DNA of 64,000 nucleotides from Theocolax elegans (lineage: Eukaryota > Arthropoda > Insecta > Hymenoptera > Cerocephalidae): the NCBI GenBank assembly GCA_026168455.1, contig CM047425.1, forward strand, positions 95,607,580 through 95,671,579, in the 5' to 3' direction. Every line of letters starts with the position of its first letter. The stretch's first letter is position 1. The position numbers were made by a program, and so were the translations under genes. Below, piece after piece: positions 1-12,458 of the stretch. A model generated the notes under the pieces. That model searched no databases. It had not been told where the DNA came from and saw nothing but the letters and a program-made list of their open reading frames with translations.

Positions 1-3000
1 GATTTTAAGTCATTAGGTGAATATTTTGTTAAAATTATAACACGAACAACACAACGCATCAAGTCACACGAGCGCGAATATACGCATATACTACTACACG
101 AGCCAAAAATGTTAATAATAATGATAGTAATCGTTTTTATTACTGATGCATGCAAATTTCATTTACACAAATAACGGTTCTGATTCTATAACGCAAGGCA
201 ACTTATAAATGAATATGGTAAAAAGCATCGCGCTTATTATCCTACCGCGAGTAGAATGAAATGGTACAGTATTGATTGATCAATTGATAATGTAAAACGA
301 ATAATTAAAGTGGCGCATTGAAAGTAAATTCATTTTCACTTTTTCGTCGCACGGTGACGCTGCGAAACCATTGGCCGCTCGAGGTAGCATAGCCTATCGG
401 TCGCGTGCGCGTGTGTGTTAGAGCCGTAAAGAGGCGCGTAATCAAGCTCGCTTCATAATACTTTTATGAGATTTCCTTTTCGCGAACAGCCCACGTAACG
501 AGCTCAATCGAACGGACCACGATGTAACTTGCTTTTGAAGAATACCTCGATTTATCCTGAGGTTCTTCGATCATTTCTTACAAACTATTAATTATCTAGA
601 TATTGGCTAATGATAGGATCGATATAAACAGCTATATAAGTATTAAAGTATGGAGAGATAAAAGTTTTATAAACCATCGCATCGAAGCGATATTTATATA
701 ATGTAGCTGGATCATAATTAGTATAATATTGTTTTTATAGTATGACAATGACAACAAAATAGTATATTACAGAGAAACATATGTTTATTGCAGTATGGTT
801 TATCAATAATATAGTCAAATTGATAAAAGTCATGGTTGAGTTTTCATTCTCAATTTGCCAGTATATTTACAAACGCAATTATATGAAAAAACTGCAAATA
901 TTTAATTAAATTTTTTATAGATATATTAATATAATAATAATATATCCTAATATTACTTTATTAATAGGGCAATTCTTATTTCAACAATTTACAATAACAT
1001 TAAAATAGAAACTCTAAAGTTTGAATTGAATTAATAAATATAATGAGCGCAATTAAACTTATGAAATATTCATTACTCTATAATAGAAAGTTTAGCGAAT
1101 GAAATTCCGACATTATGACATTTTAACATATAGATATCTATATAAAAACACTTCGAAATATATAAATGCGGTATATAATAATAATGCAGTTTATTAAATA
1201 GAATGCGATCGAAAGCATATCCTGAACTAAAATACCTAATATAATATAGTGCATCGAAGAAATCATAAACGCACCCGATTAAATCGCAATGAAATTTCTC
1301 CAAATCAGTCTTAAAATGGCTTAAGTAGCGGAATATTTTTTCCACACTTGCGTATATTATCTTGGCGATAAACGGTCATCCAACTTTCATTGTAAGCAAT
1401 AGCGTACATATAATAATATGAAGAAAAAAGTTACTTTTCGCACTCTCACTGCGTTAAGATAAACTTTAAATTCGTTTGAGGCACTCAATTAACGTATAAA
1501 ATTATCATTGCACTTACAACTTCCCTGAGTGTGTGTATATTCGCATAACGTTCAAAATTTCTTCAGCCATATTAATGTAAATGTGCATGTTACTCAACAT
1601 TTCAACAAGTAAAACTACATCCATTTACAGTTCAACTAGAAAGTCCTCCCTCGATTTTTCCAACCAACACGCCGTCATATCCGCTAATAAATATATAGAA
1701 AAGCCCAGGAGCGTAACGGATTATTCCGCGAATGTGTGTGTGTGTGCACGTATATGTAATCAGTCATATTAATAACGGAGGCGCGTGAGGCCTTTTCAGC
1801 TAATTAGTTTCCTCACGGTAAGCTTGTCTGGCGATCTGCGATAATTGCGCAGCGATTCGCATTGTAAGCCCTCGGTTCGCTTTGTTGGCTCGCGCCTATG
1901 TCCAGCAATTCACCTTTTACCAATTACTGCGCTGTATATACCATCATTTTTCTTTCTTTTATTTATCATTATCGATATCATTACTTTTCACCAAGACCGG
2001 GAGATGATTTTCCTCTGATCGTATACACTGAAATCATTATACCTACATACATATACGTATATTTACGTGTATAAAAGGTTGTGGTCTGCTTTTCACTACG
2101 TAGGGAAGTTATGTATATATAGAAGAGATCCCATTACCACGCTTGAATCTATCAATGTTCAATGTTTGTCATTAAAGTTATTACCAGATAAGTATTTGGC
2201 GTTCACGAGCGACTACGATATATAATTTTAATGCTTTTTTATTCTCCTTTTTCTCATTTTTATGAAAAAGTTATTAAGATTTAAGCGAATATTTTTTTAA
2301 ACGGTGATTAAGGTATATAAAAATATTTTACTCTTACTTCAGGGGCATTACATATAGAAGTTATCCATATTTTCATTACTTCCCGAAATTTTTTCTATAT
2401 ACTAATTATCAGTTATATGCATGCAACCATTATGTAATGACGAATGATTTTTTTTTCATTAAAATTAATGTATTACGATTGATATACGATTTTAGACTAT
2501 ATAACACGGGTCGAAAAGAAACAAATACATTTTTAGTATTGTATTTGTATTTGTCATTAACAATTTATTATCGGTTAATATGCCACTTTCGTAGAGTCAA
2601 TATTTCCTGTGTAAAATTAAAAATATATGCAGAAGTGTGCTAATCTTGCATAGCTTTGGACTTTAACCTGTATAAAATAGCAATTTTTTTTAGGTTTATA
2701 ACTATTCATTTCTATATTATGGGTTGCATCAGTTAACTTGGAAATAATGAACAATATTTCTAACTTTTTCATTGCAAAATAATAATTATAAATAATAATA
2801 ATATACAATTTCACAGAAGATGTCGTAATAATAATAGTAATATATTAAAAAAAATGATTCCTCAGAAGTCCGTATCCATAATACGAAAAAGTTTCGATTT
2901 ACCAAATGTTTATCTAACCGTAAGCATCGAGAAGATCCCCGCATATCCGACGTTAGTTAAGGTAGCGAGCGCGCGTCACGCTTTCACTAAGTTCCCGACT

Positions 3001-3510
3001 GATCCGAAAACTAAACTCAACTCTCGCAACTGCTACCTTATCGACTCCCGCTCTCACGTATTACAGAACGTTCATATTTAGAAATTCATCGATTTTTCAA
3101 ACCATGCTGTAGATATTTAAAACTATCTGTATATTTAATACGAAAAAGCTTTAATTTATTAATTTCTATTTTTTAAATGTTGATGACGATATAAATAATC
3201 AAATGATTTAGGATCTAACAATTAATTGCATGAAATTGTTTATATAATACTTATTTAATATATTAAAATTTCATACATTTTACCAAAATTGCGAAAAGTA
3301 TAAAATTATTTTGAGAATTACACTTTGAAATCAATTAATTAAACGAAAACTTTAGACAGGCAAATCGATCGTAAACTGATCGAAAACTATAGGTATACTA
3401 CGTTTGTCGGAGTGTATATACGTATATACACGACAAACAAGAAGAGCGATATAAAAAAGAAAAATTTTCCATCAGTCGGTAAACTAACCATAAGTACTTC
3501 TACTTTACAG
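1..3510. other. AT-rich non-coding DNA, probably intron upstream of the 3511 exon
   Basis: No exon recognised. Small GC-richer patches occur near 340-520, 1780-1900 and 2930-3070. Open frames at 1581-1772 and 2854-3081 have no recognisable protein character. Because the exon at 3511 is internal (acceptor present), this DNA should be intronic on the + strand. Confidence 0.5.
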
Positions 3511-3644
3511 GTAACGTCGTTGCTGTTAGAGGCGGAGCGTCGTAAACTGGCGGTGTTGCAGCGTGAACTGCAAGCCGTCCTCGCCGAGGGTGGTAGCGTC
3601 AAAGTCAAGGAGAAGCAACGGCAGGAGTTGTTGCACGCCATATC
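3511..3644 (+). CDS. Internal coding exon, coiled-coil protein (unidentified gene)
   Basis: A 134-nt internal exon. Seen: a good 3' splice site (pyrimidine-rich run ending TTTACAG, with a CTAAC branch-like motif at 3484-3488) and a consensus donor GTGAGT right after 3644. The frame is open throughout, enters in phase 0 and leaves after two bases of a codon. The 44 full codons give a highly charged, leucine-rich helix: it starts VTSLLLEAERRKLAVLQREL, then has an AEGGS hinge and a Lys/Glu/Gln-rich second helix ending ELLHAI. Leucines fall at heptad-like spacing, so a coiled coil is expected. Codons are G/C-richer than the surroundings. The next exon (4885-4975) continues in exactly matching phase across a 1,240-bp intron. 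I do not recognise the gene. Leu/Arg/Glu helices of this kind occur in many Rho-effector and scaffold proteins. An open frame read from the ATG at 3412 runs across the acceptor and is not the true start. Confidence 0.8.
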
Positions 3645-4884
3645 GTGAGTCCCTCCCTAGTTTCCTTTTGGGGTTCGAGCAACTCTCTCGCGTTAATGGC
3701 CAAACTTTGCCGTTTTTTTTTTTATTTTTTTTTTCACTTCCGACCTGGCACGAACTTGATCGCTTCCGCCTTCCCTTTTCTTCACTGGGTTGTTAATTCA
3801 ATGCAAATTAAAATCAGCACAATCGTCTCGTGCTTAGGTGGATATCAACTTTTTTTCTTTACTTCACGATTAAGAGATTACGTGTACTGGCTAATTGTTC
3901 ACAGATCTTATACCAAAAGAACACTTTTACTAAAGGAACGCGTGGTTATTCTTCTTTACTTCTTCCGCCGACTTTTAATATTTTAAGGTATTAAAGAGAA
4001 CAACCCGAATCGATGTTTTTCATTTATATTTTACGAACTGCACGAGTTTGATGTTATATTCATTGGAAATCTAGACGGTTTTAGGATTTATAAAGGTTCG
4101 ACTTGCGATGTATTTTCAAAATTAATTGTCGGAATGTAATTGAGTTGTAAATATTAACGAGTACCTATCTGTAGATATTAAAAATGTAATTACTCTGCGT
4201 TACAATTTAAGATGTCTATATTATTACCGAGTCGAGAATGAAAAATTAACGATATTTGTAAGATGACGATTTTCTTCTCGAATAATTTTATGTAAGTTCG
4301 TAGATCGCTTGATAGTATCACTTCAGCGCCAGTTTAAATATTTTCAACTACATTAATTTTAAGTTATGATATTCAATTTAGAAATTATCTTCAATGTAAA
4401 ATAGTAACAGATTTTTTAAATAATTAAATACTTTAAAAAATTTTAAAATATGACACTTATTTCAAAACGTGAAAAAAATAACTTAAGTTGTAACGATCGA
4501 GAATAAAAGATTTCAATTAACATTTTATCAATTAAATACAATTTTAAAGAAAAGTCTTATAACGCATTAATTTTTCTATACTGGGAGAAATAAATCAATA
4601 GTATTGTAATAATTAAACATTTGTCACCATTACATTTCTTCGATTAATAACGTGGCTATACAAAACGAATAGTAAACACATGAGAAAAGCATGGTGATTA
4701 CACGCTTTCAATAAGCATTGACACGCTGTACACCGACAAATTTCACGTATTAAGTGAAAATAGCAAATTACAAGTTGAAAAAAAATTGAAAATAATGGTA
4801 TACAGTGAATCACAGTACCGCTGTTGTTTAGGAGTGATGCTTTGCATTCATATTTTATTCATATGACTTTATGAGCTTTTACAG

Positions 4885-4975
4885 AAAAATACAGGCCCAG
4901 CATGAGCAGCTGGATAAAGAATACAGAATTCATGCGGCTGGTGTTTTACTTTGCAATTCACGAGCCTCCGGAAAG
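4885..4975 (+). CDS. Next internal coding exon of the same coiled-coil gene
   Basis: A 91-nt exon bounded by an acceptor ending CTTTTACAG and a donor AAG|GTAGGT. Its first base completes the split serine codon (TC+A) left by the exon ending at 3644, then 30 codons stay open and end on a codon boundary. The peptide begins KIQAQHEQLDKEYRIHAAG, continuing the charged helix of the previous exon, then becomes mixed (VLLCNSRASGK). The stretch LDKEYRIHAAG vaguely recalls HR1/rhotekin-type helices (LD-E-R-R-GA), but this is a weak resemblance by eye and not an assignment. The exact phase match between two independently recognised exons is the main evidence that both are real. The following exon must start in phase 0; I could not identify it with confidence (see 9309-9329). 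An ATG-initiated frame at 4871 lies in the intron and acceptor and is not a real start. Confidence 0.78.
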
Positions 4976-7900
4976 GTAGGTCTTACTGTTGAAGTTATAC
5001 ATTTAATTCACTTATATTTTATATACTATTATTATTATTATTATTATTACAACTATTTTGACATTTTATCAGTTATCCGCTATATTAGTGATTTTATGCA
5101 TCAATGTTTTATTTGTAATCCTACGAGAGTGAATTGTAAATTTGAAGGGTGTTAGATCTATAGCATATAAGCTCTACGAACGTAACAAAGTTTGATAACT
5201 CGCAGACTAAAGATATATTTAATTAATTATTTGTTTCGTTCAATATTCGTGCAGAATATAGTAGATAATAATTTTAATAAATAAATCTTTAGTATGATTT
5301 ATTTATTATTATGATTGATTTTCATAAAAATGTTAAGTTTTATAAAACAGAAGAAAAGTTTTGCCTACGGTTTTACGTGCGATAAATACTTCTATAAATT
5401 ATGTAAGTGAATAAATATCGGAAAAGTGACTGTCATTTTTCCTTTCGCTACTACTGTAGCCAATGTATCGTATTATTTTTTACTATTATTTTATGATGAA
5501 ATCGATATACGTATCATATTCGATTGGGAAAAATTCATTTGACTCAATCGTGTTTGAAATGTTACTAAATATTTAAAGGTTTCGATTAAAATCTGAGCTA
5601 ATTTATTGGAATAAATAGCACTTTGTCATTTGTTTATAAATTACAAAAATAAGTAATGTCAATATTCAAAAAGATTAAGTGTTGAAAAAATAAACTAAGA
5701 TACTAGCAAAAACTGTGAAGAAGGAATTGAAATGTGGTTTTGAAAAATACAAATTGTTTCCAACTTGTGTCAGAAACATCGTCTCGTGGTTTAGGTGTGT
5801 GGAAGAAGGAGTCGAGTGACCGATACCAAATGTAGAAAAAATATAAGCGATAGAGCGTATCCAGATGGCAGTCGTCTGTCTCTTTTTGTTCGCTCCTCAT
5901 CTATTCATGGTAACACTTGTCTTGTTCAATTTTTCTTGCTTGTAAGAAATATCGATTTTTCTAAATTCACGTATTTTATACTCAATATATATAAATATCT
6001 TTATAAGTAAAGTTACTTTTTCATTTAGACACAAAGTTTAAAATACCGAATTTTCAATAAAAATCTGCAAGTACATTAATAGTTATAGGAAATAATGAAA
6101 AAAGAAACCGTCGAAATACGTATAACACGCATATTATTGTATCCTCGGACCCGCTCAGTTTCAAACTGTTAGCGCATAGGAAAAAGAAAAAAGTGTAATT
6201 ACCGAGCATCGGAACATCGATCAATTTCCACTTTATATTTTATCGCGAGCGCTTTCGTATCATATTGTATAGAAAAAAAGAGGGTATCCAAAAAAATATC
6301 TGAATTTTATCACGAGAGCGTAGAGAGGGCAAACAATTTAGCGTTTCGCTTTCTCCCTTGAGCGTGATCGTCGAAGCGCCGGCAGTTCGGGAGGCCACGA
6401 CTCGAGCGAAAATTAACCGGAGACGGCTTAGCGCGGAATTTCCGCGGTTTATAAGCAACGGAAAAGGTATTACGCTAAGTAGCTACCGGGGATAGGCTTC
6501 GTGAAATTTCTGCGCTTGCGTTAAATAACCCACTGCGTCAGCATTTTGAACATTTCAGAAATGGCATCAACCTTTAAGTTTACTTCAATTATTTAATATA
6601 TTCTCTCCGCACCTTTTAGAATTGTGTAATTTATTCTATTATTAATTTTCTTCCCAAGGGGAAACGTTTAAACGATGTGCGGATGTTACCTGCTAAATTA
6701 ATCTTAAATTAAGGGATGTTTCTATATTTTATATATTTTACGCACACTTAATGTTCCAATGAAACTACATATTTTATATAGGTAAGGAAAACGCTCGATT
6801 TATTAATAAAGCAAAAATTTATTAATAGAATATATCAATTAATTTAGAGTTGTTGGAAGAAAAATTATCATGTTATTTTTTATTTTGCTGTTACGAATCA
6901 TACGTTCTGGTAACTTAATATATACCAATATACATTTTGCGCTAAATCACTTTAATGTTTTACTTGTATTTCGTTACGTTCAATCATTATGAAAAATACA
7001 AAATATTATTTTTTTATCAAATAATTTTCTTTTTCCCTCGAACGTGATTTACGTAAATAAGCTCTAGTTACCGCTAGTCCTCTTCTAGAAAATTAAGTAA
7101 TTGAATTGGCTGCTTATCTAGATTCTACGATTCGACTAGCAAAATGTCATACAGTGCGTACTTAAATTAATCGATTGTAAAATGGCCAACCAACCGTCTG
7201 TGCATGCACTTTGTGATATTTACAGCGAGTAGTACGTATTAACTTTTAATATTAAACAGATTAGACTTAGAACGCAGACAAAATTATTTATGCGTAAATA
7301 ACGTTAAAAGTAATTACCTTCAAATCTTGCCTAGATTATGAATTCCACTCTAAAGGTTACGATGCAACATCGAGTTCGACTATAGTGTTCATTACATATA
7401 AGCTGTACGGTCTTTCCCGTAAGGGCCTTCTCGCAAAACTTTATGTAACTCACTTATTTACTTATTAATTATTCATTATTATAATTATTCACTATTATAT
7501 TGTTGTACATATTAAAAAAATCAGTTATATTTATAGTTATATCAACTACAACTCGGAATTGATATATTCCATAACAATTGAGGGTATATGCAAAATAGCG
7601 AAATTCGACGAGAAATTCATAGTACGCTTATACATTTAAATTTCTGTAATTTGACATTTTTAGATCAAAACACTGTTTTTTGTGAACAAAAAAATTCTTA
7701 GCATAAGATGTAGAATATAAAATTATTATATCTCTAGAATAATTATTTTTTTAGAATATCATAGTATATAAGATCATCTTAGGTTGATATATCTATAGTA
7801 GAGCAATTTCTATACATTATTATATTATTCGTTTATTGCAATTAATTATATGATTTGAATCTTTACTATATAAATTCAGAGTTTCCTAACGTAGATCGAG

Positions 7901-9308
7901 GAAGTAGATTTAAATTTATTAAATATTTATAAAATTAATTTTGAAATAATATACATTATTATAAAAAACGTTAAGTAAATTATTGCAATTATTTGGTATA
8001 GATTGTTGTTGATAGTTTTGCTCGAACTCACAAAAGTAAATGATTACATAAAATGCAATAGCAGAGTGAAATCGAATTTTCCATAAATAGATCTTTTTAA
8101 AAGATTAATATGAGTTATTATTTATAGTTTCATTTAATTTACTGTCGTCATTTACTTGGACGTAAGTAATTTCTCTAAATTAAATTAAAACGTAAGAAAA
8201 AAAAGTTAAATATAGAAACAAGGTTTAAGTACTGTTCAAATATTGAAAGGAACTGCTTGATAAAGTATAATATCGCACTCGTCTCGACTAATTTAACGAG
8301 GCGAGGCATTGAGAGAAAAAAAAAGAAAAGTCAATCAAGAGCCAAGACAGTGCCGTACTTATCAGTCTAACGATATATAGTGTAGCGAACGCTCGAAAGA
8401 ACGATCGACGAGCATAGCAGAGAAACAGATAGGAAAGATAGAATAAAGTATAACTAGAATGAAAGCAAATGAAAGTACAAGCGTTTTGATAGAGGGAGCC
8501 ATTTGGAGCTATTAACTTAGCTCTCATCGCAGGTCTCGTAAAGTTTCACTTTGGCTTATATTAGCCGAGGTGTCTTGGGTTTGTTCTCGAGGGGTAGGGG
8601 TAGGGTACGTAGCCTATACCTTTCGATCCGGAGCAACTTGTTATCGAATAAAGCAGTTTGCAACCCAGACCATTTAAATTCCCGGGCGCAACCATTCGTT
8701 GTTGTCGAAATTCCATCATGCAAAAAAGCTTACGAGATATTGCGGCCCCGCGGGCTCCAACTTGCCGAGTGATCCTCGCGTGCCCGCGAGACTTTGCTCG
8801 AGAGAGAAACTTTCTCGGCTCTACTGGGTGCTTTCCACGTCGGTTACACTGTCAACGTTCTTCCTCTTTTACGTGCTGGGCTAACTTTCCTGCTACAGCT
8901 ATGTACCGATTCTCTTGGATATTTGTGATGTTCTCTCTCATCAAAACTCTAATTGAATCGTAACCAAATTGTTTTATGTATCTTTAAGATTGATATCATT
9001 TTATAACGGAGACGTGACATTCAATTTATAGCTTAAATACTGAACTTCAGTTATTTTATTACACTTTTCAATATTACAGTGATATTCGTTGAAACTGTAT
9101 TTATTTTTTTAATTACGTAATGCTACTGTTGTAACTACCTATATATTAGAATGTTCGGGTAAACTACTTATATTAAATATATTTTTCTTGGAGCATGTCG
9201 ATACGTATATATAAATATCTGCGTAAAGCAATTTAATTTTTCACAAGCGAAAAGTAGGGCATCTTAATGAACTATTATTGACTGCCTATAATAAATTTAA
9301 ATTTACAG
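4976..9308. other. AT-rich presumed intron with two GC-richer islands
   Basis: Contains the ATT microsatellite and islands at about 6340-6560 and 8520-8960. The second has several overlapping short frames on both strands, which argues against coding, and holds SmaI-like and CGCGGG-rich text. It could be a regulatory island. Nothing else is recognised. Confidence 0.45.
5027..5049. repeat. (ATT)n microsatellite
   Basis: A run of about eight ATT units just inside the intron following the exon that ends at 4975. Confidence 0.9.
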
Positions 9309-9329
9309 GTGTGCAAAGATCAAACGAAG

Positions 9330-12166
9330 GTATAAGGTATGCCAATATTCACTCACTCGATATCGTAATTTCCTACGCTACTTCAACGGAGGGCAATTCG
9401 GACGGTGAATAACGCACAGAATTGCATTCCTCCTAGCTCTGTATGGATTAATTATGGTCCAGTACGCACTTAAATAACTCCAACTTGAAATCATCCTAGA
9501 ATGTAAATGACATATCGATCAGACGACCTATTTCAAAAACAATATATTATTTTATAATTGAAGTTATAATTAAAAATTTATTTAGTTGCAATACATATAT
9601 TATAAATTCTTTATTTTTATAAAATTTGCTAAAATGTTCTTACTGCAATAATGTAAAAAAACTATTCAGTGTATTATTATTCAGTGTACTTATATTTTCT
9701 AAAAATTCTGCGTACAAAATATTTTACGTTTTCTTGAATTTAGGTTTCTCAAGTGTGTCGTAAGCTTTGCTCTACAGTCATTACTTCTTCTTAAGATCTA
9801 GAAAACCTTTCTCATACTTGTTGAAAAAGTTTATAACAAAGAATTATTAAAGATTGGAAAACAATAAAATATTATATCTCAATAGTACTTCAACGTGAAC
9901 TTTTTCATTTTATATTGTACGTCCCAGGTGCATTTTTATTATTAATTTTCAAAATATATATTCAAACATTAAATAAATGGTAATTTTTAAAGTTTTCAAC
10001 ACGCAATATATTCATTAATTACTATTTTGAAACTAAACTAAATGTGTTTAAAAAATAATTTAGAACTAAAACTAATATTTTTAAAAACTATGAAGAAATC
10101 TTTTATTTTTCAATGAGTAAATTTTTAGTTTAATTAACATACTTTAAAATACTGTTATTCAGTCAAATTATAATTTATATTTTATCTTCAATATGTGTGA
10201 GATAACACAATTTAACGAGGGTTAAATCATTGAAATCTAATCATTGTACCGGAGATCATTAAACGATCGTTAACGCTCACTTACAGGTATGCCTAGATTT
10301 CAATGTGATCACACGCCCGCACACATTTTCCGCTAGCTTTCCACGTGCAATCATCCGCTTAACGCATTCGCCGCGTCCGCTGGTTTTCCATGTCTCACGG
10401 GAGCGACGACAAGAGCTTCTCGTTTCGTGATTGCATATCGCAAAGAATAGACGAGATAAATGCGCCCGAGAGTATGCACTCAAAATTGCATTTTTTTTCG
10501 TTGGTTTTTTTGAACGATACTGCCGGTTTGGATGCCATGAAAATTTCCCATATTCCCAATTCTGCAGAATTTGCAAGGTAGTTTTTCGTACGCTTTTTTT
10601 TTTGTCATATCCTTTGAAGTGAAAGAGATATTGGACTTTCCATCAAAATAATGGATTTTAATTTTCTGCTTGAGCGGTGAGTTTATTTTTTTGCTGCTTA
10701 AATATGATAGGATACACATTGTAAATGTTTTGATTGTTTTGTCAAATTATAAGTCTATTGCTATATCAATTTTGAATAACAACAAACCTATTAAATAAAA
10801 TTCTTTTAGTATGTTAAATTTAAAACTAAAAGTCTTTAAAAATAAGACTTTAACTATTAATTTTAAAGTGAATTACTCAAATAGCAATAGTACTTGACAT
10901 AACAATAGTCTTGTATGTTTGAAAGAATAAAAAAAAGACAAAGGAGTTAAAGATCACTGCGACGTAAATCAAATTTGAAAATCGGATACACTCTGACAGC
11001 ATGAACTACAAAAATAAGAAGAGGAGCATGAAGAAAGAGTGAAAATGAAGTAAAGAAAGAGACGTGAGGACAGTAATGGATCGCTTTTTCAAAGATATAT
11101 TACTTTCCATACCGGGTTGCACTGGTCGATCCGTTAATATTAATGCACTTCTTAGCTATTATTTACGAAAAGTTCATTCAGTCACATTGTTTTCTTTTTT
11201 TATTTATGTTCACTAGAAAACTGAGTTCAGTTGTTGAAACGATATCGCTGAAATTGAATTATACTTATGCAATATTTTAAAACAAATGATACTTTTATGA
11301 CTTATTTTCAATAGATTCCATAACCTTGTAGCAGAATAACTTATATATGATTAAACGAAATGCATATAAATGATTAACATTGTAAAAAGCTCTATAAAAT
11401 GCTAGAAATACATATAAAATCAATAATCTTTTTAAAATCGTTCATTTAATCTTATACTAATTCGAAACCTATTATGAATTGTATTTAACTTTTGTCAATC
11501 GAAACAGTTTAATAAATTGGAAAGATTGTTTATGAATCATAATCCTTAATACAATATCGTAGTATAAAAAAATAATTAAATTTTTTAAACGTTATTGTAA
11601 AAAGTTAAAATGTATTTTAAATTAATTTTTATGAGTAGATTGTATTTTATTTTATTTTATGCAATAGACCATTACAAATCTTATTTCTTGTAATATCATA
11701 TTCTTCCAGCATTTACACTTTTTTATCACAATACTCCGATTATGTAACGGGAAAGAATTGTGTAAACAGAGTAAACAAAAACGGGATTTGTATACTTTAT
11801 AAATATTTAAACTTATTTCAGTTTGCAAGTTTTCTCCATTTTCTTTACTTGACTTATAAACTAGAATGAGATTTTCCTTGACAAGAGATGCCGCAAAGAA
11901 AATTTTCCAGCAGTCAAACAAAAAAGTGCGATTTATGCTACATTTTAACAATAGTTTATTACTTAATTAAAAAAGCACTTGTTAAGCTTACTTGCGGCGC
12001 TCTCCACTTTCTAATAATCAGTATCATTATTAAATGAATATATTTTAATTTTAACGTATGAAATGAATAAATTTAGATTTGAACATTCATATAAATGTAT
12101 CTAAATCTTAATTAATAAATCTTTATTAAAAATATAATTTTTTCTCGCCCAGGCAAAAGTTTTTAA
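9330..12166. other. AT-rich non-coding DNA
   Basis: One GC-richer patch (10280-10480) overlapped by open frames on both strands. No gene, RNA or repeat recognised. Confidence 0.45.
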
Positions 12167-12217
12167 ATTAATATTGAATTTTGTTGGTCTTGCTGAGCTA
12201 ACGTCTAACGACTCTAA
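12167..12217 (+). repeat. Left terminal inverted repeat of the 12.2-kb MITE
   Basis: The 51-bp left arm begins ATTAATATTGAATTTTGTTG and ends GACTCTAA. It is identical to the reverse complement of the right arm. Confidence 0.85.
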
Positions 12218-12407
12218 ACTCCCAAGACGAAACACATAGACTTAAAATTTCTTTCTTTCTTATTAAAATATTTTCAATTTTATTACTTAGTATTTATTTG
12301 CTTCTTCTTTTGGTTTATGTCTGGCGGCTTGTGGCCTTCATAATGTTGTCCTCGGGATTGATACGCGGCGAATTGTCGTGCCTTTTCGAGCGAGCAACTT
12401 GGAGTTC

Positions 12408-12458
12408 TTAGAGTCGTTAGACGTTAGCTCAGCAAGACCAACAAAATTCAATATTAAT
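12408..12458 (-). repeat. Right terminal inverted repeat of the 12.2-kb MITE
   Basis: The 51-bp right arm begins TTAGAGTCGTTAGACG and ends CAATATTAAT. It is a perfect inverse of the left arm. Confidence 0.85.

Larger units (their letters stand above)
12167..12458. mobile_element. MITE with perfect 51-bp terminal inverted repeats
   Basis: Positions 12167-12217 are the exact reverse complement of 12408-12458 (51 of 51 bases by reading; core GGTCTTGCTGAGCTAACGTC). The element is about 292 bp. The ends read TTAATATTG and CAATATTAA, so they may represent TTAA target duplications (piggyBac-like) or simply be part of the palindromic ends; this cannot be decided from one copy. The right half between the repeats is GC-richer, with an open stretch (from about 12320, + strand) too short to be a transposase. 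Perfect arms imply recent mobilisation or gene conversion. No transposase is encoded, so it would depend on a partner element elsewhere. Confidence 0.85.

Noticed and set aside
1800..1817. 18-nt microexon-like segment between TTTTCAG and GTAAGC
   Set aside because: Too short to support without transcript data, and not linked by phase to any confident exon.
10277..10576. Open - strand frame bounded by an acceptor-like TTCTGCAG and a donor-like GTAAGT
   Set aside because: The tract before the acceptor is A-rich rather than pyrimidine-rich, overlapping frames are open on the other strand, and the peptide has no recognisable character.
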